A stretch of DNA of 64,000 bases from Flavobacteriaceae bacterium (GTDB lineage Bacteria; Bacteroidota; Bacteroidia; Flavobacteriales; Flavobacteriaceae), in assembly GCA_009886625.1 (NCBI GenBank), contig QXZA01000023.1:20627-84626 (forward strand). Direction: 5' to 3'. The notes beneath the pieces are model-generated. The model searched no databases. It was not told where the DNA came from and saw nothing but the letters and a program-made list of their open reading frames with translations. Position numbers and translations under genes: made by a program. Below, piece after piece: positions 15,821 to 26,343 of this stretch; within the stretch, counting starts at the first letter, position 1, and each line of letters starts with the position of its first letter.

Positions 15821-16804
15821 ATGCTGAAAGCAGCAATTACTGCAGTTGGAGGATACGTTCCCGATACAGTTTTATCTAACCAAGATTTAGAGAAAACGGT
15901 CGACACGAATGATGAATGGATTCGCTCTCGAACAGGAATAAAAGAACGTCGGATTCTTAAAGATCCAAAAAAAGCAACTTCATTCCTCGCCATTCAAGCT
16001 GCAAACGATTTAATTTCCAAAAAGGACCTTGATCCCACCACAATAGATTTAGTTTTAGTTGCCACCATAACTCCAGACATGCACGTTGCTGCAACTGCCG
16101 CCTATGTTGCTTCCTCTATAGGGGCGACAAATGCCTTTGCATATGATTTAAATGCGGCTTGTTCCGGATTTCTTTATGGAATGAGTGCCGCAGCTGCCTA
16201 TATCAGTTCAGGAAGATATAAAAAAGTACTACTTATCGGAGCCGATAAAATGTCTTCTATAGTAGATTATACAGACCGAACCACTTGTATCATTTTTGGT
16301 GATGGTGGAGGAGCAGTATTGTTTGAACCTAGTGTCAATCAATTTGGTTGGGAAGACGAGTATTTTAGAAGCGATGGAAGTGAGCGAATGTCGTTACGCA
16401 TTCTCTCTGGAGGATCTTTGCACCCTACGACTCAAGAAACCTTAGACCAAGGGTCACACAACATTCACCAAGAAGGGAAGGTGGTTTTTAAATATGCTGT
16501 TTCTGAAATGGCCAATGTAGCCGAACAAATCATGAATAGGAATGATTTAGGAAATGGAAAAATAGATTATCTTTTACCCCATCAAGCAAATAAGAGAATA
16601 ATCGATGCTACCGCAAGTCGTCTCAATTTATCTGACGATAAGGTACTCATGAATATTGACCGTTATGGCAATACTACTGCGGCTACTTTGCCACTTTTAC
16701 TATATGACTACGAATCAAAACTCAAAAAAGGAGATAAGCTCGTATTTACCGCTTTTGGTGGTGGATTTACCTGGGGGGCAGCACACCTCACATGGGCCTA
16801 TTAA
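15821..16804 (+). CDS. fabH: 3-oxoacyl-ACP synthase III
   Basis: The enzyme condenses acetyl-CoA with malonyl-ACP, the first elongation step of type II fatty acid synthesis. The catalytic triad is visible: Cys in DLNAACSGFLYGM, His in LLPHQANKRI and Asn in DRYGNTTAAT. The start is set at ATG 15821 (MLKAAITAVGGYVP) because that matches the family N-terminus; ATG 15800 would add seven residues and is also possible. About 327 residues, normal length. It is followed 22 nt later by accB and then accC, so substrate supply and initiation are encoded together. Confidence 0.95.
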   Translation: MLKAAITAVGGYVPDTVLSNQDLEKTVDTNDEWIRSRTGIKERRILKDPKKATSFLAIQAANDLISKKDLDPTTIDLVLVATITPDMHVAATAAYVASSIGATNAFAYDLNAACSGFLYGMSAAAAYISSGRYKKVLLIGADKMSSIVDYTDRTTCIIFGDGGGAVLFEPSVNQFGWEDEYFRSDGSERMSLRILSGGSLHPTTQETLDQGSHNIHQEGKVVFKYAVSEMANVAEQIMNRNDLGNGKIDYLLPHQANKRIIDATASRLNLSDDKVLMNIDRYGNTTAATLPLLLYDYESKLKKGDKLVFTAFGGGFTWGAAHLTWAY

Positions 16805-16826
16805 AAAAACTAATTGAAAACTAGAT

Positions 16827-17312
16827 ATGGACATTAAAGACATTCAAAATTTAATCAAATTTGTTGCTAAATCAGGAGCACAGGAGGTGAAACTGGAAAT
16901 GGAAGATATTAAGATCACTATCAAAACCGGTTCAGACCAACCTCAGATTGAAACTACGGGAATAGTTCAACAATTACAAGCAGTTCCTGCACCTGTTCAA
17001 TTACAAGCACCACCAGTTGCACCAGCAGCACCGGTATCTGAAGCGCCTGTAGTAAGTAGTGAGGAAGATCATTATATTACTATTAAATCCCCAATTATTG
17101 GAACTTTTTATCGTAAAGCAGCTCCAGACAAGCCTAATTTTATTGAGGTGGGGAATACCATTGCCGAAGGAGATGTCCTATGTGTAATTGAAGCCATGAA
17201 ACTCTTTAATGAAATTGAATCCGAAGTAAGTGGAACCATTGTTAAAATTTTAGTGGATGATGCTTCTCCAGTAGAATTTGACCAACCTTTATTCGTGATT
17301 AATCCTTCTTAA
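16827..17312 (+). CDS. accB: Biotin carboxyl carrier protein of acetyl-CoA carboxylase
   Basis: The 161-residue protein has an N-terminal part (MDIKDIQNLIKFVAKSG), a flexible Pro/Ala/Gln-rich linker (residues about 48-75), and the C-terminal biotinyl domain with CVIEAMKLF, where Lys about 125 is biotinylated. It carries the carboxyl group between biotin carboxylase and carboxyltransferase in malonyl-CoA formation. It lies 22 nt after fabH and 9 nt before accC, the usual partner. Confidence 0.96.
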   Translation: MDIKDIQNLIKFVAKSGAQEVKLEMEDIKITIKTGSDQPQIETTGIVQQLQAVPAPVQLQAPPVAPAAPVSEAPVVSSEEDHYITIKSPIIGTFYRKAAPDKPNFIEVGNTIAEGDVLCVIEAMKLFNEIESEVSGTIVKILVDDASPVEFDQPLFVINPS

Positions 17313-17321
17313 ACTACCCTT

Positions 17322-18659
17322 ATGTTTAATAAAATTTTAATTGCCAATCGTGGTGAGATTGCGATGCGAATTATTCGCACCTGCAAAGAAATGGGAGTTA
17401 AAACCGTAGCTGTTTATTCCAAAGCGGACGCTGATAGTTTGCATGTTCGTTTTGCAGATGAAGCGGTATGTATAGGGCCTGCTCCAAGTAGTGAATCTTA
17501 TTTAAAGATACCCAATATCATCGCTGCAGCAGAAATTACTAATGCAGATGCCATCCATCCGGGCTACGGATTCTTGTCTGAAAATGCTAAATTTTCAAAA
17601 ATTTGTGAAGAACATGAGATCAAATTTATTGGGGCTTCTGCTACCATGATTGATCAGATGGGAGATAAAGCTTCAGCCAAGGCAACAATGAAAGCGGCAG
17701 GAGTTCCAACCATTCCTGGTTCCGAAGGACTTTTAGACTCTTTAAAAGAAGCGGCTGCTATCGCCAAAGAATTTGGTTATCCCGTTATGTTAAAAGCTAC
17801 CGCTGGTGGAGGTGGAAAAGGAATGCGTGCCGTCTGGAAAGAAGATGAGCTTCAAAAAGCATGGGAAAGTGCCCGCCAAGAAGCCAAAGCAGCTTTTGGT
17901 AATGATGGTATGTACATGGAAAAATTGATTGAAGAACCACGCCATATTGAAATTCAAATTGTTGGAGATTCTTTGGGCAAAGCTTGTCATCTATCAGAGC
18001 GAGATTGCTCCATTCAAAGACGTCATCAAAAATTAACGGAAGAGACACCGTCTCCTTTTATGACTCCTGCACTAAGAAATAAAATGGGAGAGGCCGCAGT
18101 AAAAGCAGCTGAATTTATCAAATACGAGGGTGCAGGGACTATTGAATTTTTGGTTGACAAACACCGAAATTTCTATTTCATGGAAATGAATACGCGTATC
18201 CAGGTAGAGCATCCCATCACCGAACAAGTGATTGATTTTGATCTGATCCGTGAGCAAATTAAAGTAGCAGCTGGACTTAAAATCTCAGGTAAACATTATT
18301 TACCCAAGTTGCATTCCATCGAGTGCCGTATCAATGCAGAAGACCCAGAAAATGGTTTCAGACCTAGTCCTGGACTGATTTCCAACCTCCATCTTCCTGG
18401 TGGACACGGCGTGCGTATTGATACACATGTATATAGTGGATACGTAATACCTCCACACTATGATTCAATGATAGCTAAATTAATTACTACGGCTCAAACT
18501 AGAGAGGAAGCAATCAGTAAAATGAAAAGAGCCCTACAAGAGTTTATAGTAGAAGGCATAAAAACTACCATTCCTTTTCATCTTAAACTTATGAGTGATC
18601 CTGACTATGTTAAAGGTGTTTATACAACCAAATTTATGGAAGACTTTTCTATGGATTAA
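17322..18659 (+). CDS. accC: Biotin carboxylase subunit of acetyl-CoA carboxylase
   Basis: The 445-residue enzyme carboxylates biotin on AccB using ATP and bicarbonate. The N-terminal domain begins [17 protein letters not shown], the ATP-grasp domain has [13 protein letters not shown], and [15 protein letters not shown] holds the metal-binding and active-site region. Length is standard. It is the last gene of the fabH-accB-accC run. An AT-rich inverted repeat at 18662-18680 (8-bp arms, 3-nt loop) follows and may help end the transcript. Confidence 0.97.
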   Translation: MFNKILIANRGEIAMRIIRTCKEMGVKTVAVYSKADADSLHVRFADEAVCIGPAPSSESYLKIPNIIAAAEITNADAIHPGYGFLSENAKFSKICEEHEIKFIGASATMIDQMGDKASAKATMKAAGVPTIPGSEGLLDSLKEAAAIAKEFGYPVMLKATAGGGGKGMRAVWKEDELQKAWESARQEAKAAFGNDGMYMEKLIEEPRHIEIQIVGDSLGKACHLSERDCSIQRRHQKLTEETPSPFMTPALRNKMGEAAVKAAEFIKYEGAGTIEFLVDKHRNFYFMEMNTRIQVEHPITEQVIDFDLIREQIKVAAGLKISGKHYLPKLHSIECRINAEDPENGFRPSPGLISNLHLPGGHGVRIDTHVYSGYVIPPHYDSMIAKLITTAQTREEAISKMKRALQEFIVEGIKTTIPFHLKLMSDPDYVKGVYTTKFMEDFSMD

Positions 18660-18851
18660 TTTAAATTTTCCTAAAATTTAGATTTTAAAATGTTAATCAA
18701 CTTTAATACTTATCATTCAAACACCCAATAATTCCATAGTATCAGTGCTGTAACCATAATTAAATCTTTTATTGGTTTTAGGGGTGGTTTGTTTGCTAAG
18801 TAAGACAATCTATTAAATTTACATTCTTTACAAGGGCATTAAAAACTAAAT

Positions 18852-20990
18852 TTATCCTTTAGGCTTATTAGTAATAGTTTCAGGTAAAACTCTAAAACCC
18901 ATATTGTATAGAGTAAAGCCAAAAATATCAGCATATTGTTCAATGGTTTTAGATACAGGTGTTCCTGCACCATGACCCGCATTGGTTTCAACACGAATAA
19001 GCACGGGATTATCTCCTTGTTGTTTGTCTTGTAATTCTGCAGCAAACTTAAATGAATGTGCAGGAACCACCCGATCGTCATGATCTCCTGTTGTAATCAG
19101 CGTGGCTGGATACCGTGTATTTGCATTGACGTTGTGCACGGGAGAATACCCTTTTAAATAAGTAAACATTTCTGCAGAATCTTCAGAGGTTCCATAATCA
19201 TAAGACCAGCCTGCGCCTGAGGTAAATTTATGATAACGTAGCATATCCAAAACTCCAACAGCAGGAAGGGCAACTTTTACTAATTCTGGACGTTGGGTTA
19301 TTACAGCACCTACTAAAAGACCTCCATTTGACCCTCCTCGAACAGCCAAAAATTCAGGGCTAGTAATGTTTTCTGCTATAAGGTATTCTGCAGCAGCGAT
19401 AAAATCATCAAAAACGTTCTGCTTTTTTTGCTGAATCCCGGCTTGATGCCATTCTTTTCCATATTCACCTCCTCCTCTAATATTTGGGACGGCATAGACT
19501 CCACCTTGTTCCATCCATACGGCATTAGTGATGCTAAAGCTAGGACGAAGGCTGACATTAAATCCGCCATAACCATAGAGGATGGTTGGGTTTTTCCCAT
19601 TGTAATCTACTCCCTTTTTGTGTGTGATGATCATGGGTACTTTTGTGCCATCGTTAGAAGTATAAAACACTTGGTTTGAGATATAATTGTCTGGGTTAAA
19701 ATCAATTTCGGGAGACCAATATTTCTTTGAAGTTTGTGTTTTGGGTTCGTAAGAATAAATCACTCCAGGAGAATGGTAATTGGTAAAACTAAAATATAAA
19801 AGGTCCACTTCTTTTTTACCGCTAAATCCTCCTGCGGTTCCAATACCAGGAAGCTTCACTTCTCCCATATTATTTCCTTTACTGTTATATTGATAAACTT
19901 TTGTAATTGCGTCTACCATATATTTTGCAAAAAAGTAACCACTCCCACTACTGGGAGATAAAACATGCTCTGTTTCTGGAATAAAGTCTTTCCAATATTT
20001 CTCATGTGGGCGATTTGCAGAAACTTGGATCACTTTTTGGTTAGGAGCATTTTTATTGGTGACAATATAGAATTGACTGCCTTCTGCATCCAACAGATAA
20101 CTGTCTGTACTATAATTTTCATCCATAGGGATTAAGGGATTGTTGGGCAGCCTCAAGTCTTTTAAGAAGGAAATATTTCCAGAGGTAGTCTTTGATGCGG
20201 AGATTACTAGATACCGACCATCTTCTGTTACCGAAGCTCCAACATAGCGATGTTTTTGTTCTGGAGTTCCACCATAAACAAGTTCATCTTCAGCTTGTGA
20301 AGTCCCCAATTTATGGTAATATAATTTATGCTGATCAGTCATGTCTGAAAGTTCACTACCCTCAGGTTTATCGTAACTGGAATAGAAAAAGCCCTCATCT
20401 AGTCTCCATTCAATTCCACTAAATTTTATATCCACTAGGGTGTCCTCTAGTATTGTTTTTTGAATCGCATCCATTACGATAATTTTTCGCCAGTCACTTC
20501 CCCCCTCACTAATTGAATAGGCTGCTAGATTTCCTGATTTGGAAAAACGCAAACCAGCCAAAGAGGTGGTTCCGTCTGCTGCAAAAGTATTGGGGTCTAT
20601 AAAAACCTCAGTTTCTTCTCCCTCTTTTTGACGGTACACTACATATTGGTTTTGAAGACCATCGTTTTTATAGAAATAGGTGTATTCTCCTTCTTGAAAA
20701 GGAGCGGAAAGTTTTTCATAATTCCAGATTTGTTCTAGACGGTTTTTAAGTTGACTTCGAAAAGGAATTTGGTCTAAAAAAGAGAAGGTAACTTGGTTTT
20801 GTTTCCCCACCCATTCTTCTGTTTCTTGGCTTTTATCATCTTCTAACCATCGGTAGTTGTCAACAACTTCTGTATCAAAATAAGAGTCAGTTACTGGGAT
20901 TTTTTCTGTGGAAGGATAATTCACTTTTTGTGTGTTTTGTTGACAAGAAAGCAATGTCAGAATAAGTGTGAGAATTAAGAAACGTTTCAT
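18852..20990 (-). CDS. Prolyl oligopeptidase, S9A family, lipoprotein
   Basis: The 712-residue protein has a lipoprotein signal (TLLSC, Cys about 16), so it is probably anchored in a membrane facing the periplasm or cell surface. It has a beta-propeller region (about residues 90-430) and a C-terminal alpha/beta-hydrolase domain with the nucleophile in RGGSNGGLLVGA (Ser about 554), Asp in GDHDDRVVP (about 638) and His in NAGHGAG (about 673). It cleaves short peptides after Pro. It lies 18 nt after the GH20 gene on the same strand and 3' of the sialate esterase gene, so peptide cutting may accompany removal of sugars from glycoproteins. Confidence 0.94.
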   Translation of the reverse strand: MKRFLILTLILTLLSCQQNTQKVNYPSTEKIPVTDSYFDTEVVDNYRWLEDDKSQETEEWVGKQNQVTFSFLDQIPFRSQLKNRLEQIWNYEKLSAPFQEGEYTYFYKNDGLQNQYVVYRQKEGEETEVFIDPNTFAADGTTSLAGLRFSKSGNLAAYSISEGGSDWRKIIVMDAIQKTILEDTLVDIKFSGIEWRLDEGFFYSSYDKPEGSELSDMTDQHKLYYHKLGTSQAEDELVYGGTPEQKHRYVGASVTEDGRYLVISASKTTSGNISFLKDLRLPNNPLIPMDENYSTDSYLLDAEGSQFYIVTNKNAPNQKVIQVSANRPHEKYWKDFIPETEHVLSPSSGSGYFFAKYMVDAITKVYQYNSKGNNMGEVKLPGIGTAGGFSGKKEVDLLYFSFTNYHSPGVIYSYEPKTQTSKKYWSPEIDFNPDNYISNQVFYTSNDGTKVPMIITHKKGVDYNGKNPTILYGYGGFNVSLRPSFSITNAVWMEQGGVYAVPNIRGGGEYGKEWHQAGIQQKKQNVFDDFIAAAEYLIAENITSPEFLAVRGGSNGGLLVGAVITQRPELVKVALPAVGVLDMLRYHKFTSGAGWSYDYGTSEDSAEMFTYLKGYSPVHNVNANTRYPATLITTGDHDDRVVPAHSFKFAAELQDKQQGDNPVLIRVETNAGHGAGTPVSKTIEQYADIFGFTLYNMGFRVLPETITNKPKG

Positions 20991-21008
20991 AAAAGTTTGT
21001 TTTTCTAT

Positions 21009-23102
21009 TTAGTTAATTACAGGACTTGTTCCTTCCTGCCAAACGGTTTTAGCTTTAAAATGGTCATTGACTTTTTCTAAAAAAAGTAATTCCGCCATAA
21101 ATTGCCAATCAAAACTAAGTGTTTGATTTGCTGGATGTCGATGATGATCTTGATCAAGGATATACGCTTCGGGTTTATTGAGAATTCTTGTTTCACCATA
21201 TACTTCCTCAAATTCTTGCCTCAAAGTAAAGAATTTTTGTGTTAGTTTTTGAAGCTCTAATAGAATTTTAGTTTCTTCATCAACTGTTGGAGCAAGATCA
21301 AAGGCTTCTATCTTTTTTAATGCTTGAAAGTTGTACACTACTAAAGCGGCTACTTGCTCGTAAATTGAGAGCATATATTTATTTGTAGGTTTTTCTGATT
21401 TAATTTTTCCTAGAGTAGATCGGACTTTTTTTAGCAATTCACTTTGCTTGGAAATTCGCTCCAAACGGGGAGCATATTTTTTAGCCCATTCCCCTTTATT
21501 ATTAAAATCGGGTAAATCTATCACAAGATTTTCAATAGCATTTTCTCGATGAACTAATGAATTACGGTGAATCCCATCTTCTAATAAAATATTGGTCCAA
21601 AGGGCTACGGGATCATCCAAGGCGTCAATAAAGGCATATTCTTTAGATTGGAAAGAGGCACCAAAAGTACGCTGTCTAAAACTCCTTTTAAATTCTTCTT
21701 TTGTGCGTTTCATGCCTGCCCAGCTGTACTCTGCAAAAGCGGCAATTCCTCTTTTATAAAGCTCAAAATGTGGGGAGTCATCATCCCAAAGAGTCAACAA
21801 TAAACCATTGTAATTTCGGCCAATTGATTGTTGGGCAAAGGTTTTTATTTGATCAATATTCCCTTCTCTTTGAGGCATTAAAGTCCAGCGGGTTTGGCCT
21901 GCTGTTGCACCCATTACATTAAAACCATTGGAAGAAAACCAGTCCATGGCTTTACCATTACCATAAGATTCTGCGCTGTGATAGTTCCATCGCATATACA
22001 CACAATTTTTAGGGAACTGTTGGATGAATTTATTGAGTTTGGATTCGTTTTTAGCCCAGATAGAATCTACACTTTGTTCACTCATTCGGGTATCATAAAT
22101 GGGAGACATAAGTCCTGCTTCCTTCAAGGGCATATCGTCCCAAAATATTGGAATTCTATTATGTTTGGCTGCAAAGGCACAGACTTTATTGAGCCATATC
22201 AAATTTAATTCCAAGGCTGATTTTCCACTGTTGCGTCCTGTAGTTTTTACTTCATCACCGCCAACGTGTAGGTATTTGCCATGGGGTGTGGCTTCCATTG
22301 CATCTAAATACAAATCAAATTGCAGTGCATAGGTTTCTGGATCTAAGGGATTAAAAGCCCAATCGCTTTTGGGATCATCGCGAAGTGAAAAATTCTTTTC
22401 GTGTTTTAAAATAAAGGAGGCATGCCCCATGCCTTGAACTAAAGGACTGATATTGATATTTCTCTCTTGCGCATAGCGGCTTATGGCTTTCCATTCTTCT
22501 ATGGTCATTGCATCTTGGCTTCCTACTTCAGGTCGACGCTTGTATTTCAGTTTATCTTCAATCTCTAGAATGATGCCATTGATTTTTAATTGCGCCAAAT
22601 GATCCATTAATTCATAGTAATAGGATTTTTTTTCTCTATGGTGTTTGATGTCAATTTGGATGGGACGAAAAGCAATTTTTGGAGCATCATAGATTTCCAA
22701 AAGGGGGAGCGCTTGTCCTTGGGAATCTTCTATTATTTGCGAAAGACTTACAAAAGCATAAAATATACCAGCTTTATCTTGAGCTTCTATTGTGATTTTA
22801 TCTTTTTCAATTTTTAGGGAATAACTTTCTGCTGATTGGCCTTTCTTGGTGTTAAGACCGAAATGGATTTGTGCCTTTTCAGAGGTCTCGGTTTGTTTTA
22901 GTTTTTTTAAACTTCCATATCGGATAGGAAGTTCTTCTTTTTCGGAATTGAATGCCCATTGTAAATCAGTAGGATAAAGACTAGAGGGAGCTGTTTTGAG
23001 TGAAATTTCTTGGGTAGAAGGGAGAAGTTCAATTGAATTTGGTTTTTCCTTGCTACAAGAAAAAATTACAATAAAAGTAAATAAGGGGACTAATTTTTTC
23101 AT
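21009..23102 (-). CDS. GH20 beta-N-acetylhexosaminidase lipoprotein
   Basis: About 697 residues with the start at ATG 23102; the longer ORF would run into the neighbouring gene. The signal peptide ends at VIFSC, so this is a lipoprotein. An N-terminal GH20b-like domain occupies roughly residues 23-140, followed by the catalytic barrel starting FRPIQIDIKHH. The Asp-Glu catalytic pair lies in LHVGGDEV (residues about 283-284). It should remove terminal beta-linked GlcNAc or GalNAc by substrate-assisted catalysis. The barrel is somewhat divergent (IKHHREKK instead of the more usual DVSRHF start), and about 200 residues follow it that form an alpha-helical region. It is 10 nt after the sialate O-acetylesterase gene, in one operon. 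Confidence 0.9.
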   Translation of the reverse strand: MKKLVPLFTFIVIFSCSKEKPNSIELLPSTQEISLKTAPSSLYPTDLQWAFNSEKEELPIRYGSLKKLKQTETSEKAQIHFGLNTKKGQSAESYSLKIEKDKITIEAQDKAGIFYAFVSLSQIIEDSQGQALPLLEIYDAPKIAFRPIQIDIKHHREKKSYYYELMDHLAQLKINGIILEIEDKLKYKRRPEVGSQDAMTIEEWKAISRYAQERNINISPLVQGMGHASFILKHEKNFSLRDDPKSDWAFNPLDPETYALQFDLYLDAMEATPHGKYLHVGGDEVKTTGRNSGKSALELNLIWLNKVCAFAAKHNRIPIFWDDMPLKEAGLMSPIYDTRMSEQSVDSIWAKNESKLNKFIQQFPKNCVYMRWNYHSAESYGNGKAMDWFSSNGFNVMGATAGQTRWTLMPQREGNIDQIKTFAQQSIGRNYNGLLLTLWDDDSPHFELYKRGIAAFAEYSWAGMKRTKEEFKRSFRQRTFGASFQSKEYAFIDALDDPVALWTNILLEDGIHRNSLVHRENAIENLVIDLPDFNNKGEWAKKYAPRLERISKQSELLKKVRSTLGKIKSEKPTNKYMLSIYEQVAALVVYNFQALKKIEAFDLAPTVDEETKILLELQKLTQKFFTLRQEFEEVYGETRILNKPEAYILDQDHHRHPANQTLSFDWQFMAELLFLEKVNDHFKAKTVWQEGTSPVIN

Positions 23103-23112
23103 GAGAGTAGGT

Positions 23113-25188
23113 TCAATTTGTTTGAAAGGAAGAAGCGGGGAGTCCTTCTTTATTGAAAAGAGTAGCTTCGAAATAATTTTTCCATCCATACCGAACACGT
23201 TTAGGATTTTTAACTTTCCTTGAACTAACTCGAATGGTATTGTTGATGATCTTTGCGTTGGCAGAAAAAAAATTACCATTAACTCCTGCAATTTCAAATC
23301 CGGTCAACTTATTTTTTGCCATTAACCCACTCCCTACATTGTCAAATTCTAGTTCAATATAATTGGAAAAAAGACGCTGTTTTTTATATAAAGGACCCGA
23401 GGGGACCCGTTTTTTTTGGTCGTAATCATTATGTAGGGCCAGGTTTGCGAAACGGAGTCCCACATCTTGTTTGTTTGCTGGATGAATATCAAATTCTTCT
23501 CCTATATCAAGGGTAACAACCATTCCGGTTTTGGGAGTAACAAGACTTTTTCGTTGTGCATCTCGTAGTGCCTGTGATTTTGAATTTGCATCGTAAATAT
23601 AAGGGGCAATTTGGGCAAAGTAAAAAGGAAATTCATAACCCCAACGTTCACGCCAATCCTCTATCATTCCGGTGAATAATTCTTGGTATTCTTCATAATT
23701 ACCCACATTAGATTCTCCTTGGTACCACAATGCACCTCTGATTCCAAAAGGTAATATAGGGAGGATCATTTTTTGGAATAAAATACTGTAGTCATTTGGA
23801 TTGTTTAAAATACTTCCCTGTTTAAGATTGGCTTGAAGCTTGGCCTCATTTGCAACTAATTCTGAAGTGCTAAAATTATGGAGGTGAAACTTTGGATATA
23901 AATAAAAGGCATGGTGTTTTTGTTTCCATTCCCCTTGGTCTAAGCGTTGTTTTTCAATTTCACTTTCCAAAACAATACTACCTCTAAATCCTCCTTCACC
24001 TTGCAAATCAATGACTCTTATGGCCAAAACATTTCCTTTTTCTTTTAAAATTCCAGCGGGAATTTTATAGATCTTATCAGCACAACACATTAGAGAGTTT
24101 CCTACCAGAACACCATTTATATAAGTGTAATCAATGTCGTCAATTCCTTTATTGAATCTTAGGGTATACTCTTGTTTTGAATCTGCTACATCAAAAGATT
24201 TTCGATACCACACCACACCGTTTTCTGCAGTGCTCTCACTACTGTAAAATTGCTCAAAAGTAATAGGAGATTTGACATCCTCTGAAGTTTGAAGTTCAAC
24301 ATCAAAAGAATCCCAATTGGAATCATCATGGTTTGAAGCCGCAAAGGCGATATCGTCTAATTCAAGAGCTGACCATATTTTCTCAAGATCATCTCCCTCA
24401 GGATAGGGATAACTTTTTGTTTTTAGAAAGGCTGTATTTGAGTTTGAAATTGTAAGGTTGTCACGCGTGATTTTTTCTTTAATCTCCTGAAGTCCCCCTG
24501 CATCTATGATTTTTTTGGTGGCAGCTTGAGTAGGATTTAAAACGGCTAGTTTTTCTAAACTGGTCCAAGCCTCTACTCGGGTTCCTCCCCATGAGGAATT
24601 TACAATTCCTATTGGAATATTTAATTTTTCATTGAGTTCTCTTGCAAAGAAATAAGCGACGGCACTAAATTGTTTTACATTTTCTGGTGTAGTGACCATC
24701 CATGAAGCATTTTGCATGCCTTCATTATTCAAATTTCTGGGAACAGAAAACATTCGAATATTAGGATACTGGGCATTGGCAATTTCGTTTGCTTGATTTT
24801 TAATGAGGTATTGTAATTGCCATTCCATATTAGACTGGCCTGAGGCAAGCCAAACCTCTCCTATCATCACATCTTCAAAAACAAGTGTTTGTTTTTTGGA
24901 TTCAATTTTAATTTGATAGGGACCTCCGTAAGAAGGAGTCTGTAAAAGGGCACTCCATTTACCCTCTTTATTCGTTGTGGTGACTGCAGAAGCTCCCCAG
25001 CTTGCTTTAATTTCTATTGAAGTATCTGGATTCGCACTTCCCCAAATGGGTACCTCCATTTGTTGTTGCAAAACCATATGATTAGAAAAAACAGGCGCCA
25101 TCTGTATAGCATTGATTTCTATGTGGCAACTAAAAAAGGGAGTAAAAACTATTAAGTACCATAGTCTTTTAAAAAAAGAGAGATTCAT
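23113..25188 (-). CDS. Sialate O-acetylesterase lipoprotein
   Basis: The protein has about 691 residues from ATG 25188 (ATG 25200 adds four). The signal peptide ends at PFFSC, suggesting a lipoprotein. It is an SGNH-fold esterase: the nucleophile is in GEVWLASGQSNMEW, the oxyanion-region block is GALWYQGESNVG, and the Asp-x-x-His pair is in EFDIHPANK. A galactose-binding-like inserted domain lies between the first and the third block. Members of this family remove 9-O-acetyl groups from sialic acids, though some act on other acetylated sugars. It is the first gene of a unit with GH20 hexosaminidase and prolyl oligopeptidase. A 7-bp inverted repeat (25188-25194 and 25204-25210) brackets the alternative start. 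Confidence 0.9.
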   Translation of the reverse strand: MNLSFFKRLWYLIVFTPFFSCHIEINAIQMAPVFSNHMVLQQQMEVPIWGSANPDTSIEIKASWGASAVTTTNKEGKWSALLQTPSYGGPYQIKIESKKQTLVFEDVMIGEVWLASGQSNMEWQLQYLIKNQANEIANAQYPNIRMFSVPRNLNNEGMQNASWMVTTPENVKQFSAVAYFFARELNEKLNIPIGIVNSSWGGTRVEAWTSLEKLAVLNPTQAATKKIIDAGGLQEIKEKITRDNLTISNSNTAFLKTKSYPYPEGDDLEKIWSALELDDIAFAASNHDDSNWDSFDVELQTSEDVKSPITFEQFYSSESTAENGVVWYRKSFDVADSKQEYTLRFNKGIDDIDYTYINGVLVGNSLMCCADKIYKIPAGILKEKGNVLAIRVIDLQGEGGFRGSIVLESEIEKQRLDQGEWKQKHHAFYLYPKFHLHNFSTSELVANEAKLQANLKQGSILNNPNDYSILFQKMILPILPFGIRGALWYQGESNVGNYEEYQELFTGMIEDWRERWGYEFPFYFAQIAPYIYDANSKSQALRDAQRKSLVTPKTGMVVTLDIGEEFDIHPANKQDVGLRFANLALHNDYDQKKRVPSGPLYKKQRLFSNYIELEFDNVGSGLMAKNKLTGFEIAGVNGNFFSANAKIINNTIRVSSRKVKNPKRVRYGWKNYFEATLFNKEGLPASSFQTN

Positions 25189-25250
25189 GAGAGAAAGCAT
25201 TTATCTCTCAAATTACGATAATAATTTAAATTAGGATCTAGATTAAAAAA

Positions 25251-26237
25251 TCAGAGCTCATTTGTAATTAAGTACTCTGCAATTTGAACTGTATTTGTAG
25301 CGGCACCTTTCCGAAGATTATCGGCTACAATCCACATATTTACTGCATTACTATGAGAGGTGTCACGTCTTATACGTCCCACAAAGACCTCGTCTTTTCC
25401 TTCTGCATAAATAGGCATAGGATAGGTGTTTGATTCAGGATCATCTTGAACCATTACTCCTGGAGTTTGATCCAAGAGAGAACGTATTTCTTCTATTTTA
25501 AAGGGTTTTTCAAATTCAATATTTACACATTCGCTATGTCCACCTTCAACAGGGATGCGGATCGCGGTTGCAGTAATTCCAAGAGTATCATCTCCTAAAA
25601 TTTTGTGAGTTTCATGAACGAGTTTCATTTCTTCTTTAGTGTAGTCATTTTCTAAAAAGACATCACAATGGGGCAGTGCGTTTTTGTGAATAGGATGGGG
25701 GTAGACCATTTCACCTGAGTTTCCTTCCGATTCATTTTTCAATTGTGCTACAGCTTTTACACCAGTTCCTGTAATAGATTGGTAGGTGGAAATAATTAAT
25801 CTTTTGATTGTAAAGGCTTTGTGCAATGGTGCAAGTGCCATTACCATTTGAATAGTAGAACAGTTTGGATTGGCAATGATTTTATCTTCTGAAGTCAATT
25901 GATCTCCGTTAATTTCGGGGACTATTAATTTTTTAGAGGGATCCATTCTCCAGGCTGAAGAATTATCAATTACAGTTGTTCCGTTAACTGCAAACTTTGG
26001 AGCCCATTCTAATGAAGTTTCCCCTCCAGCAGAAAATAATGCAATATCGGGTTGTGCAGCAATGGCAGTTTCTAATCCAATAATGCTATAGGTTTTTCCA
26101 TCAAATTCCATTTCTTTTCCTACAGAACGTTCCGAGGCAACCAATAACAATTCTGTGATAGGGAGCTTGCGTTCCGCCAATACTTTTAACATGACATGAC
26201 CCACCATTCCAGTGGCTCCAACAACTGCTACTTTCAT
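25251..26237 (-). CDS. asd: Aspartate-semialdehyde dehydrogenase
   Basis: The 328-residue enzyme reduces aspartyl phosphate to aspartate semialdehyde, the branch point to lysine, diaminopimelate, threonine and methionine. It starts MKVAVVGATGMVG, an NADP-binding loop, and carries the catalytic Cys in NPNCSTIQM (Cys about 126) and the substrate-binding RIPVEGGHS region. Length is normal. It stands alone on the minus strand, followed by the sialate esterase gene at 62 nt. Confidence 0.96.
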   Translation of the reverse strand: MKVAVVGATGMVGHVMLKVLAERKLPITELLLVASERSVGKEMEFDGKTYSIIGLETAIAAQPDIALFSAGGETSLEWAPKFAVNGTTVIDNSSAWRMDPSKKLIVPEINGDQLTSEDKIIANPNCSTIQMVMALAPLHKAFTIKRLIISTYQSITGTGVKAVAQLKNESEGNSGEMVYPHPIHKNALPHCDVFLENDYTKEEMKLVHETHKILGDDTLGITATAIRIPVEGGHSECVNIEFEKPFKIEEIRSLLDQTPGVMVQDDPESNTYPMPIYAEGKDEVFVGRIRRDTSHSNAVNMWIVADNLRKGAATNTVQIAEYLITNEL

Positions 26238-26343
26238 TATTTTTAATTTTTGCCAAAAATAAAACTAAAAACAAGAGTATCCATACTTTACAATAGATTT
26301 AAGAAAAAACAACAATTTGTTTTATTTATAACAAATCATAACA

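Noticed and set aside
18660-18851. Gap between accC and the prolyl oligopeptidase gene
   Set aside because: Checked for a small gene or RNA; only an AT-rich inverted repeat near 18662-18680 is visible, which is probably a weak terminator.
23103-23297. N-terminal extension of the GH20 protein
   Set aside because: The longer frame would overlap the end of the sialate esterase gene, and the internal ATG 23102 gives a proper lipoprotein signal.
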